From Monocercomonoides exilis (Eukaryota; Preaxostyla; Oxymonadida; Polymastigidae): 64,000 nucleotides of DNA. Of this stretch, positions 22,912 through 34,017 are shown piece by piece. The number at the start of each line of letters is the position of its first letter. The first letter of the stretch is position 1. Where the stretch lies: NCBI GenBank assembly GCA_001643675.2, contig LSRY02000031.1, positions 64,501 to 128,500 of the forward strand, written 5' to 3'. A model generated the notes under the pieces. It was not told the DNA's origin and searched no databases. It saw nothing but the letters and a program-made list of their open reading frames with translations. A program made the translations under genes and the position numbers.

Positions 22912-24248
22912 ATGCTTTTTGAAGAATTATTTTGTGATCTGGAATGTTGCAGAGAAGATGAACAAATGCAGGAAATAGAGGGAATGAATAGATTAATTGA
23001 GGAAATGAATAAAGAAGAATTCAAATCAGTTTTCACAGAGGAGCTGTTTAATAAAATAAACAAAATGATTGAAGAAGAGAAAATTATATTGGGAAACACA
23101 ATCTTGCTGTTGAAACATGTTGGATATTGCAAAGCAATGAAACGCTTTTATGATTTTGCATTTAATGATTCTTTTTTGAGTGATCGATTTCAGGAAATGA
23201 TCGTTGATGAAAATGAAAGGAAAAAAGAAGAAAAGAACGAAAAGCTTCTGATCAATCTCTGTGAATGTTTTACTTTGCTGAATGATGATGACATTTCAGA
23301 TGAATTACGTTCAATCGCTGTGCCTCGCCTTCTGAAAGCTGCGTCAGACAAAGATGAAAGCGAGAAGACTCGAAAAGAAGTGGAAATAGCTTTGCTGGCG
23401 CTGAGCAACATTAACAAATATATTGTTTGAACACTTCTTTTTCCTTTTTGACGTTATTGAATTGTTTTTTCCCGCCTTATTTTTGATAGAAAGTGAAACA
23501 AGAACTGTATTTAAAGGAAATTACAGAAATCATCAAACATCAACAGAAACATAGAAATCTTACGCATCTGGCCTTTCAATCTGCTTGGCAATTTTTAATT
23601 AATAAATTTTTCAAAGATAGAAATTTGGAAGATACAATTGCGAATGAGCTGCATTTCGCGAGAGAAGCAGCAAGAGAATTGGATGAGCTTTCAAAGTGTG
23701 TTGATTGGAAGAGAAAGAAAGACGAGGAAAGAAGAGGAAAAGAAATGAAAAAAGTGCATATTATCAGGAGGTGGCTCGATGTAATTAATACTTACTTTAC
23801 TTGGTGCACATTGTGGAACGAGGAATGGGAATGGCTTATCCGCAGCCTTGTTCTGGTGTTTCGAGAAGCAAAGGATAATTACAGAGACATAGGCCATCAA
23901 TGCATTTTGTGCATTAGAAGAACAGCAGAAAACAGAGCTGAAATTAAAGACTTGTTGGAGAGTGGGGCAATTGATCTCATTTTGGAGGAAATCCAGCAAG
24001 CAATGTTTGATAACATAATGACATTTAATGGCTTGTTATTTTTATTGAATGTTACAAAGAAATTGAAAGAAGGCAATGACGAAATGATGAAAGTGAAAAA
24101 AAAGGCTTCCAAAAGGAAGATATTTGAAAAGATGGAGGAAGAAGGTTATGATGATGTTATCATTAACTTTTATGAAGTGATTTCTTTTCATGACAGATAC
24201 TATCGTGGATTATCAAATAATATTTCTGATTATTTTGTGAATATTTGA
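22912..24248 (+). CDS. Two-exon helical-repeat (ARM-like) family protein, copy B
   Basis: Exon 1 22912-23424, intron 23425-23489 (65 bp, GTTTGA...GATAG), exon 2 23490-24248; the join is phase 0 and gives 423 residues. Exon 1 has MNKEEFKSVFTEELFNKI, LLLKHVGYCKAMK, LLINLCECFTLL and EVEIALLALSNI. Exon 2 has HRNLTHLAFQSAWQFLI, NELHFAREAARELDELS, VDWKRKK, LLESGAIDLILEEIQQ and IFEKMEEEGYDD. The whole protein is predicted helical with Leu/Lys/Glu periodicity, soluble, with no TM helix or signal peptide. It faces copy C tail to tail. Looks intact. Function unknown; the family is multi-copy here and recalled from oxymonads. Confidence 0.8.
23444..23476 (+). other. Conserved 33-base intron core shared with copy C
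   Basis: The core of intron 23425-23489 (TTTCC, then TTTTTGACGTTATTGAATTG, then TTTTTTCC) is identical over 33 bases to the intron of copy C (26200-26138, opposite strand), although the flanking exons are only about half identical at protein level. A diverged form occurs in the decayed copy D near 50138-50162, and the part TTGAATTGTTTTT in copy A. Copy E lacks it. Confidence 0.75.
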
Positions 24249-25381
24249 GGAAATGAAATTCTGCGATAATTCTGTTTCTCTGAATAACAATATTTCTTTT
24301 TGGATTATTTCCTTCATCAGTTAACTATTATATGCTGTATTTTCATTTGAAAATTTTTATTGAATTGTTTTATGGATAATCAACTGATTATGTGAATGCT
24401 TGATGAAATGAAACTCCTTTGATTTCAAAACTCTGAATCGACATTTTTCTTTTTTTTTCTCAATATTTCAAAAAATAATTGATTGGAGAACTTTTATTGA
24501 TGTTTTTGTTTCCTTTTAAAAAAATGGGAAAAAAAAGAAAGAAAAATGAAAATTCTTTTCAATTCGTTGAATGGATTATTACACTCCATCATTTTCAACA
24601 AGATTCATGTTGAGCAATGAATTCAATTGTTCAGTTTTTGCCTCTTGAAGCCTCTGGTCTCCTTTGCTTATTCCCTTTCTGATTATATTCTCAATGAACA
24701 AGAAAAGGCGAAGGAGAAGAATCCAAAAGAAATGAAGAAAGAAATGTTAGTTGAAGAAATCTGTTATCAACTTCTTATGTGCAAAATGTTACAGAAATAA
24801 ATCCGATAACAAAGAAGAAAAATGAAAACCTAAGTCAAAAACTGCTTGACTGAAACAAGTCAATCTCAATCGAATTCTATCTCTGTTTTTCTTTCTCTTT
24901 TCCTCAAAAATCTTCAATAGAAGTTCCTCTCTTTTTTGTTTCATTGACCTTCTCTTCCATTCCATTCATCATCTGAAAGTTACTCAATCCCAATTCATCT
25001 GAGTTATGTGTCGTCTTCTTTGACGAAACGAATGAAGAAGAAGAAGAAAAGGAAGATCACAATTGTTGAAATAAAGACAGATGCTATGTGAATGTTTGAA
25101 TTAGTGAGGGAGAGTGTGTGAGTGAAGTCAAAGTGGAATATGAGAATGAGAAGATTGAACGAAATGAATGAAGAGCACACAATTTTTGTTGAATATTCTT
25201 CAAATTCAAGTGAAAATGTTGATTCTATGCGAATTTTTTTCATTTTTCTTTTCTCTTTCTATTTGTTTTTTTGTTCATTTTCAGCCATCTTTCTTCTTCA
25301 TCTCATTTTTCTCTTCTTCTTCAAATTTTCTTCTTTTCTGAGACAACAATGAAATGAATGGAAATGTGTAGAATATTCCAT
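24249..25381 (-). pseudogene. Spacer with possible tail fragment of a membrane receptor
   Basis: On the minus strand, 25243-25004 ends in a hydrophobic helix (IASVFISTIVIFLFFFFFIR) followed by charged residues. At 24730-24590 a short frame reads ENIIRKGISKGDQRLQEAK and ends at a TAA after VENDGV. Together they resemble the TM helix and short cytoplasmic tail of a receptor, broken by stops. Nothing recognised in the remainder. Weak call. Confidence 0.3.
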
Positions 25382-26647
25382 CTACAGATGCATTAAATAT
25401 TCAGAAGGGATTTTTGATAATTCACGATAACCATTTTCGTTAACAAAAGAAATGAATCCACAAAAACTTGCAATGATATCTTCAAATCCATCTTTTTCCA
25501 TCTTTTCAAATATCTTCCTTTTCAACACTTTTCGTTTGGTTTCATCCGTTTCTCCATCCGTCTTTTTTTTCAATCTTTCTGAAATATTCAAAAAGAAATT
25601 CAAGCCATTCTGAATAATATCATCATCCAAAGTTGATTGCTTCATTTCTTCTGAAAATAAAACTATGATACCTTCCTTTGCAAAAGTATCAATTTTCGCT
25701 TTTTTCTTTTCTATCGCTCTTCTTAATGAAGAAAGGCAAAGATGGCATGTATATGGGTAATTATCTCTTGATGATTGATATGTCTGAACAATGCTTGCAA
25801 TCAGCCCAACAAAGTCGTCGTTCTGCAATGTGCTTGAATCGAAGAAATCACAAACCTCAAAGAGCCATCTCCCGATAATATGCGCTTCTTTTTCTCCATT
25901 TTCTTCTTCTTTCTTCTTCCAATTCACGCACTTTGTCAGCTCTTCCAGTTCTCTTGCTGCTTCTCTCGCAAAATGTAGCTCATTCACAATAACTTCTTCC
26001 AAGTCGTCATCATTGAAGAATCTGCTCATTAAAAATTTCCAGGCAGTCTGATAGGCAAGTCGAGTGAGGTTTCGATGTTCCTGGTGATATTCGATGATCT
26101 CCTTGATTTCCTTTAAATACAGTTCTCTTTTCATTTCCTATGCAAAAAAGGAGGAAAAAACAATTCAATAACGTCAAAAAGGAAATGGAAGTGAGCATAC
26201 ATAACATGTGCTAATGTGACTTAAAGCCAGCAATGCTATTTCCGCCTCTTTTTGCGTTTCCTCATTTTCCTCTTTATTCAAGGCAACTTTCAGAAGGCAA
26301 GGCACACAAATTGATATCAATTCATATGGACACCTATGGATAAGCAAAGCAAAACATTCGCAGACATCAATCAAATGCTTTTCATCTTTTTTCTTCCCGT
26401 TTTTATCAATCAATATCTCTCTCATTCTTTTGCTCAATAATGAATCATCAAAAGAAAATAATAAAAAGAACTTCAATATCTTGCAATATCCAACATGCTT
26501 CAACAGCAAGATTGCATTTTCCAATGATAATGTCTTTATCTCAATCATTTGGTGAATTTTATTGAATAGTTCTATTGTGAATACTGTTAGTAATTCTTCT
26601 TCATTCATTTCATCAATTAATCCATTCATTTCCTTGATTTTCTGCAT
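25382..26647 (-). CDS. Two-exon helical-repeat (ARM-like) family protein, copy C
   Basis: Exon 1 from ATG 26647 to 26201, intron 26200-26138 (63 bp, GTATGC...GCATAG), exon 2 26137-25382; phase 0. Homology reaches about 26686 (LFDGLEKCDEEEQ) with no ATG before the next stop, so either translation starts at 26647 or a small upstream exon is missed. Family marks are MNEEELLTVFTIELFNKI, LLLKHVGYCKIL, LIDVCECFALL, LLALSHI; then HRNLTRLAYQTAWKFLM, NELHFAREAARELEEL and IFEKMEKDGFEDI. No internal stop. Soluble helical protein, function unknown. Convergent with copy B about 1.1 kb away; the intron core matches copy B exactly. Confidence 0.8.
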
Positions 26648-26689
26648 TTGTTCCTCCTCATCGCACTTTTCAAGTCCATCAAACAATGC

Positions 26690-27819
26690 TTCAAAATTTT
26701 AAAGAAAGAAAGAAATGCAATTGCCAAAAATTCAAATGCAGCAATGGACGCAAACAAGTGAACTTTTCGGTGACACTCATTTCCTTCGACTTTATGCAAA
26801 ACGCATCATTCGGAAGATATCAACATTTTTATCAATCCAAATGAAAAGAATAATCGAGGCAGAGAAATAATGACAAATATAAAATTTACAAAACTATCTG
26901 GAAAATGTCTTTTCTCATACCATTCTTTTTATGAAAATACTTTTGGCAAGGTATTGTGAATAAAAAAATCGCTTAATACTTGTTGGTTTGTTGTAATGGA
27001 TGTTTTGATCAAAAACATTACAGAAATATATGAAGATGAATTGAATGATTTGATATTTTAAAATTCATTTTAATAACAAATCATCCGATAGATCCAGCGA
27101 AGTTTAAAAAAAATTTTGGAAAAGTATTCAAAAAAAGAACAAGCAATTTACACCACGAAAATTGGAAAAAACATTGATATAAAACATGTTATTTCTTAAA
27201 AGTTAATTATTACAACATTAACACACATTTCGGCAATAAATAAAATCAATTTTGAATTATTTTCATGAATGTTTGATTTCAAATTAAGAAAAGAGAAACC
27301 TGCTTTCTGAACGAATGCATTGAAGATCGAATAGATTTTTTTGAAACATTACGAGTAGGAAAAATGACATTAACAAAGATATGAATAGACAATGATAATA
27401 TGCAATATTTGAAGGGTTTCACGCAAGAAAAGAAGAAGTGTTAAGAAAGCGAGGAAAGGGCATTCTGTCTTTTGATTATCCAATTATCAGATTAACAGAA
27501 TTGAATTAAAAAAACAAAATTCAAAGCAAAATAAAGAAAAATGATTTCTTCCCAGACATTTTCAGATTTTGCTGTCTCTGTTGGAACAGAAAAAGACAAA
27601 GGGAAGATTCCAGTATCTGACATATTCGCTTTTTACACTCTCAAAAATTCTTATAGCGGTGAGATGAGTTGTGCAACTGTTCTTCCTGCATCCAAAATGA
27701 GGAACTTCCAATTTATTTAGTGCTCTACATAGTACAATTGCGGAGGATCGTATTTTATTATGAGTCAATCAACAGCTCCAAGCAACAACCTTTATTGCTA
27801 TTTCTTTTTTTTCCACGAT
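26690..27819. other. AT-rich spacer, nothing recognised
   Basis: Over 1.1 kb with only short frames of no recognisable content; no inverted or tandem repeat noticed. Confidence 0.45.
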
Positions 27820-27822
27820 TGC

Positions 27823-28110
27823 AGATTTAACGCTCCCGCTTCATATGGTCACGATGCAATTAATTATGGCTTTTATAATCATTTTAATACATCGAACAAC
27901 TAGTTCAATGAATCTTGCGCAACGAACATTGATGAGAAGAGAGTGGGTTGTGACAACAATAATTTGGTTACAAAGAATGCAATAATGAAGTGGTGGCAAA
28001 AGGATGGATATAAATTATTTGTTGGAGTGAATGGAAACGACTCGGTTAATCTGTGTGGAATGAATAAGACAGAAGCGTTCAAGAAAGAGGATCGCATGGA
28101 GATCGGCTGA
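27823..28110 (+). pseudogene. Possible receptor-ectodomain remnant
   Basis: One frame starting near a TTGCAG acceptor-like site reads RFNAPASYGHDAINYGF, a TAG, then FNESCATNIDEKRVGCD and GYKLFVGVNGNDSVNLCG before a TGA at 28108. The N, G and C content resembles receptor ectodomains in this window, but no clear paralogue match was found. Weak call. Confidence 0.3.
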
Positions 28111-28410
28111 AACACAACAATAAACCCATACCAAGAGAATTTAAGGGGTTGCTTTGGAAACAACAGGAAAAACGAAACAAGAAAACACAACTAACCTGCA
28201 TTTTTCGTAACTCTGCTTTGATTACATGGGCAGCTCATTGGCTGAACGGAACAAGACAGACACTTCTCTTTCGGAACAAAAGATGGAACGTAATCTCTGC
28301 TCAGATACCTCAAGTTTCAACAACGTATGACATATCTCCCTATTCCTCATTGTTTCCCCTCTTTTTTTGTTATTCTCTTCTTCGTAGTTGTCTCCATTTC
28401 ACATTCGATA

Positions 28411-29767
28411 GCTTCAATGGATGATAATCGAAGCTGTTTTCCTCTTCTGCAGCAGAGTTTTCCGATCTGCTTCGGCTCTTCGTTCGGATTCAGTGCGCCA
28501 ACAGCTGAATCGGGTGAATCGGGGTGGGAGATGGAAGAAGTTGCGGACACATCACAGTCTTCAGCTCGATGAATGACGCCGCCAAGAAGCGAAGAGAGAG
28601 GAGTGCAAGTTCAAATGGAAGAGGCAAAGAAGGCGGATTTCAGAAGCAAATTGAGCGCAGAGCAGAAGGAAGGAAATCAGAAGGAAGAGCCAAAGGCGAA
28701 GACTAAGATGGAGAAAGACGAGTTTTGTACATCTCAAATTTATACTTTTGATTCAAGACTTCAACATGCAGCAACAGAAAGGAGGAGGAGGGACAGGGGA
28801 AGAGAAGAAGGAGGTGATGAAAATGATGATGAACAACAGCAGGCATTTTACTCTTTTGACGGCACACCCTCATCAGCCCAGCTACACACTCAAAACATCA
28901 CAGCCTCCTCAACATTTGCTTCTCCACCTTTTTCTCCCTTGTCACACACACAATTGTCTGCCCCTTCTGATCTTATTGGAACTCCGCCGAAACCACTCAC
29001 TCCTTCATCTTCTGCCACAGACACCTCTTCACTCACTCAGAAGTTGCTCAACATATCAAGCCCAAGCTCTGCCTCTTTATCAAACATGTCTTCTTCTTCC
29101 TCTCCTTCTGCTTCTATTTCTTCCTTCTCGCTTCCACCGCTTGTGACTGTGCAGATCCCTTATGCGATTCTCGGGAAGAGCAGATTGGGCAATGCAGGTG
29201 TGTTTGCAAGCAGCAGCGTGTCAGCGACGAGGGATGTGTTTGAGCCACAGAGCATCCTTCTGAACAATGCAGCGTATGTGGCTAGCCAGGGGGGTTCGGG
29301 TGGGTGGTGAGAAGGAGGTGAAGGGAGAGAAGAAGGATGAGAAGAAGGATGAGAAGAGGAATGCAAATGAGTTTGTGAGTGATAAAGATGAAAATGGATT
29401 GTTGTCTCTAATAGATAAATGCATCTATAATGAGAAAGATGAAGAGGAGGAAGAGGAAGAAGAAGAAGAAGACTCAATTCACATAGACAATAGAAATGCT
29501 CGGAAAGAAAGGAACTCAAGAAAAAAGTTGGAGCAACAAAACAAAAGAATAAACCTGTATCGATTCAAATCACAATTAACTTTGATTCTCCATCAGAAAG
29601 CGGAAAAAAAAATAATTAGTCCAAGGTCATCAAAACGCTACACAATTACTCAACATTTGAAAATGTCAACACATCAAATTCTTTTTCCTCTTCTTTTCCT
29701 TTTTGTGCATCATTCAATTCCAAGAAGTGCAATAGAAATATTTATTCGAAAATTGAACAATGACTGA
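28411..29767 (+). pseudogene. Unrecognised Ser/Pro-rich and acidic protein gene, interrupted
   Basis: Not recognised. From an ATG at 28411 (MDDNRSCFPLLQQ) the frame meets a TGA at 28570, resumes at 28573, and runs to 29310. It then appears to shift frame in a run of six G near 29288-29293 into a Lys/Glu-rich stretch (EKEVKGEKKDEKKDEK, then a long run of E). The middle is Ser/Thr/Pro-rich (SSPSSASLSNMSSSSS) followed by a less biased segment, VTVQIPYAILGKSRLGNAGV. Base composition is richer in G+C than the surroundings, as in the ABCC and twinfilin coding segments, which argues for former or present coding function. No domain, signal peptide or membrane helix is certain. Confidence 0.4.
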
Positions 29768-30189
29768 AATTCAAAAACACCAGAGGTGATTCAGAGTTGA
29801 CAAAAGCTGATGTGTTGGTGCGATATCAAAAAATTGGAGATTAAATCTGAATGATTTGAAAGTTGAAAGAATTAGCAGAAAACACGAATGATTGCTCATG
29901 AAAGGATATTTGGAATAAATGATTGTGGAGATGAACATCTTCAGATTTCTCAATGTGGTTCGCCTTCAACTTGTCACAGAAAATGATAAATGAATGAATG
30001 AGTTTTTAAAGAAATTCAAATTTGGAGGAGGATTCTAAGCAACAAGAGAATAAATGTCAGATGAGCAATGTTGATTTCATCAACCGCGTGTATGATGCAA
30101 ATTCTTCTATTTTATGTTCCATCAACTTTAATTTCTTCGACCTTGCCTTCATGTGCACGTAAATTCACAATTTGTCTGCTCATTCAATA
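29768..30189. other. Spacer, possible downstream remnant of the 30-kb receptor
   Basis: Minus-strand reading shows short stop-broken fragments (INLRAHEGKVEEIKVDG-like) that could continue the receptor fragment ending at 30190. Otherwise nothing recognised. Confidence 0.35.
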
Positions 30190-31180
30190 TTATTTGCCAA
30201 CTTTCTTCACCTTCTTCAGAAGACCCATCGCGTTGTGTGTCCTCTTGTAGGGCATCTTTGATGTCCAACAATACATTGCTTTGATGCCAAGATGACCATC
30301 CACGCATTCATTGTCAGCTGTACGCCCGTTGAGAAATATAAACAAATCGACATTCCAATCACCGAATGCTTCTGTTCTGTCATGTCCAACAACCGAGTTG
30401 TCTTTCTGAGTGATGTTTCCCATGAAGGCGAACAAGGGCTCTTTCACAGAAGCGACAAATGATTCGCACACAAAATACATATCTCTTCCGACACAGGCCT
30501 TGTTGGCTGAAAACACGATATTGGTGATGGAAAAGGTTGTGGATGACACTTGTGAATCATCGTTGTACTCGATCATGAGAGCACCGCCTCTTCCTCCAGA
30601 ACTTGTAACCTCGCTCACAAAGCAGGTGGAGAAGATGGTGTTGCTTACTGAAAATGTGTTGGCAGGGGCAGATGACGCGTATGAGATGCATCCGCCATTG
30701 GTGGCAGTTTGTTGGCTCAACTGTTCTGAGTTGATGTTGGTGATGGTGCAGTTGGCGAGGGAGAGGGAGAGGGCAGGGGAGGTGGCAGAGGAGAGGACAC
30801 AGCTGGCGGGGGTGGCTGTGGAGGTGATGTGAGTGATGTTGGAGGAGTTGAGGGTGAGGGGAGCTGTGAGGGAGGTGAGGTGGAAGATGCTTTGGCTCTT
30901 GAGGATGAGACTGGTGATTGCTGTGTGGTTGAGGGCGAGGGAGCCAGCAGTGAGGAAGAAGAGGGGGGTTGTGATTGACGATGAAGATGGGGTTGTTCCG
31001 GTGATGGTGGTTGTGTTGAGGTTGAGGGAATGGGAGTTTTGGGAGAGTTGGAAGAGGATGGGAGTAATGGGATTTGAGGAGTAGTGTGCGATGGAAAGGG
31101 CAGAGACTGTGAGGGAGCCCTTGGTTTGTTGGAAGAGGGAGGAAGATGCAGTGGATCGTGTGAAGATGGTGATGATGGAA
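30190..31180 (-). pseudogene. Beta-helix surface receptor fragment, paralogue of 47.5-48.4 kb
   Basis: From an acceptor-like TTCTTCAG near 31180 the minus strand encodes a Ser/Thr/Leu/Asn-rich beta-helix. It contains SLFQQTKGSLTVSALS, TTTITGTTPSSSS, LFFLTAGSLALNHTAIT, LANCTITNIN, GGRGGALMIEY and VGRDMYFVCESF, then ECVDGHLGIKAMYCWTS before a TAA at 30190. The first 600 bp closely match the plus-strand copy at 47.86-48.37 kb, in opposite orientation. The region is distinctly C-rich on the coding strand. No TM helix or tail remains, so the copy is truncated. Confidence 0.6.
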
Positions 31181-32193
31181 CTGAAGAAGAAGAAGAAGAA
31201 ATAGAAATAGAAAATGTGATAAATTGATTGAAAATCGAAATTTGTGGAAAGGAACAACAAATAAAATAGAAACATTGTGAAATTCAAATCTTCGAGCTTT
31301 ATCTTTTGTTAACGTGTATTCTTCTGGAGAGAAGCCTTTGAATTTCTCACACTTTCTTCTTAACCCTCTTTCTCTATTGTAAAAAAAAAAAAAGAAAAAG
31401 AAAAAGAAAAAGAAAAAGGAGTCGGAAAACCATTTGAATCCCTCTTTTCTTTTTTGTTCCATCTCTTCAGTATTAAACTTTCCCTTATTTCCCTAGAATA
31501 ATCGTTCCTCGAAAATATTCTTCCCTTAAACCCAGTATCAAACAAGATGTTATATTTTGCTTTTCTTTTATCTTTGTGTTCTTCATATTCTTTCCCCTTC
31601 AGACAAGAATATTCACACAAGAAACTTTCATTTTTTCTTCATCGAATATTATATATACGAAACAATTAAATCAAATGGAATGACAAAAAACTATGAAATT
31701 ATTAAATTTGTGAACAGTAGGGGCAAAATTTTTTGCTTTATGAATTTTGTTTCATTCTGCTCTATTAAAAATTTTTCTCAATTTGGCGTAAAATATTTGA
31801 CTTCAGGCATTTTCATTAAAAAAGTTTTGCACTTTTCATTTTCTTTTTTAAATCAAAAAACTCAATAATAATGAGTCCATTTTTTGACATTCGTGAAATG
31901 TGGGAAATCTTAATGTTTCGATTTCAACAATACAAGTTCACGGAAATGAAAATCAAATTTATTTTGAGATCTTGGAAAGCGAATCAAAGTTATGAGTGAA
32001 GTAATTTTTCAATGCCTTGTTCAAAAAAAGCTTGAAAGTCCGTAATTTCCCCCATATTAATTCGACACTATCATATGAAAAAATATTTTCGACTTTAAAA
32101 GACAAAAATGAATATTTCATTGTTTTTCATGAAAATTTATTATTTTGTGCTATTTTTTTTTTTTTCTTTTCAAACTTTCTTTTTGTGAAGTGT
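31181..32193. other. Spacer with poly-A and GAAAAA repeats
   Basis: Contains a run of A followed by GAAAAA repeats (31380-31420), and AT-rich sequence with no recognisable gene. A donor-side exon of the 30-kb receptor may lie just upstream of 31200 but could not be fixed. Confidence 0.45.
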
Positions 32194-32446
32194 CCATATG
32201 GCTAGTTTTTTTCGAAAACTTCCTTTTGTTTTATTTTCAAATTTTATAAAAATTTCATATTTCGATCAAATTTCTGTTTCCACTTACCATATTTTTCTTT
32301 CCTGAAAACAAAATCTTGATATTGGTTTTATTTCTATTTTTCTGAATTTTCATGAGAGAGAACAGAAAATTGATTGATATATGAAATTTTAATTTTATTT
32401 GAAAATAAAACAAAAGGCACTTTTCAAAAAAAATTTTGACATATGG
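32194..32446. mobile_element. Palindromic MITE, copy 1 (ends CCATATG...CATATGG)
   Basis: An imperfect inverted repeat of about 95 bp per arm with a 60-bp centre. Left arm CCATATGGC...TTCCTTTTGTTTTATTTTC; the right arm is its reverse complement with scattered changes. A related element with the same arm order lies at 36989-37242. No coding capacity. Confidence 0.65.
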
Positions 32447-33334
32447 AATTTGGAGATTTGATGCAGATGTTGATTTTGATGGTTATGATTCAAAAATTTT
32501 TTAAAGTTGATGATGATAATCTTTAACAAAGTGACTGCATAAAACTCAATGATGTTGCAGATTAGATAAAACATAAATTTTATCATTGGAATGGTTGGGT
32601 CTATGAAGATTGAAATAGATTTGTTGCATCACACTGAAAAGAAAGGTTCCAAACTTTATATTGATCACAAACATAATATTTGTTGTTTATCTCTTTCCTG
32701 GTTTCAAACTTGATTTTTTTCGTTTTGCATTTCAGATCCTTCCATTATGACTTTCTTTCTTCGTTCTTAACAAATTTCGTCTGTTATCATTCTTTGATCT
32801 GTATCGAATATATCTGAAATACAAAATATGGGGGATAATATGTACTTTCAAGCTTTTTATGCACAAAGCATGAAAAAATTGTTTGGCTTTTTACATCTTT
32901 TTCTTTAACAAGATTTCAAAAACAATTTGAAATTCATATCTGAAAACAAACATCACGATGTTATTCCAAAAAGTTTTGTGAAATTCCATGAATGTCAAAA
33001 AATGAACACATTTATTTCAAATTTTTTGAACACAAAAAGTTTATCAAAAGTGCATAATTTTTCAATTAAAATGCCTGAAAAAAAATATTTTGTCCCATAT
33101 GGAAAAATGATGAATATTAAAAAGAAAAATTGACAAGTTCTAATAAAAAATTATTATGCAAAAAGTGATAGATATTCCTCCTCATTCTTTAAAAAATGAA
33201 GTTATTAAAGAAGTCAATGTGTTTCCAGGATTAAGCCTTTTCTTCATTTTCGTAAAATATCTAGCATTTGCTATCTTTTTTGCTTCTTTTCTTTCCAAAT
33301 AATCTTTTGTCATTTCATCCAAAAATCTTATATT
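32447..33334. other. AT-rich spacer, nothing recognised
   Basis: No gene or clear repeat identified. A CCCATATGG sequence near 33097 resembles a MITE end but no partner arm was found. Confidence 0.4.
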
Positions 33335-33640
33335 TTATTCTGAATCTATTTCCATGAGAGGGAAATGAAGAATTAGAAAATTTGTTAGACAACTAGCAAC
33401 AGAAAAATAATCAACGATTTTTTCTATTTCAAAAACCCATTGTCTTCGAAAAACGGTGAATATAATTTTGAGAAGATTTAAAAATTGTCCAACAATCACT
33501 CTGACAAAAGTCATCTTAGGAGTTTCGATTTGTTTTGTGATAATTGCTCCTAATTCAGGCTGTGATCCAATATAAGCATAATCTGCGATTATTTTTGCAC
33601 ATTCAAATTGTGCTTGAAATATCGGATATTGATTCAAAAA
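33335..33640 (-). pseudogene. C-terminal fragment of a PIF/Harbinger-type (DDE_Tnp_4) transposase
   Basis: The frame ending at 33335 contains IIADYAYIGS, AIITKQIETPK, FVRVIVGQFLNLLKIIF, VFRRQWVFEIEKI and the terminal SCLTNFLILHFPL. This order matches the last third of Harbinger DDE transposases, where the D of the ADxGY motif is catalytic and the LTNFxI box closes the domain. Upstream, stops break the reading (33640-34017), so only a relic remains. It abuts the 1.29-kb inverted repeat. Confidence 0.55.
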
Positions 33641-34017
33641 AAATTAACTATTTGTGTAGAAGCAATAAATATGAAGCTAATCGTTTGAACAGTTCCAATT
33701 CTGGGATTCACTCCCACCTCTGCATTTTTATAATACATATGATGTTAGCCAGAAAAATTTTTCTCTCCGTTCTCAATATTTCTTCAAATCCAATTGATTG
33801 GTGTAACAGCTTAATCAACAATAATTCCAGTTTGTTCAAAACCAACAATTTCGTTGAGAAGAAAAGATTGAAACAAATGAGCCAGATTGTTTTTGGCAGA
33901 AAAAGTTGAACGGAATAGGCGAATTGTTGTTGATTGGGAATCTTCTTTTGGTTGTGTTTTCAAATGTGTCAAAGAATAAGATCCATGAAGAATGATATTC
34001 AGTTGTGAGAAAAGATG

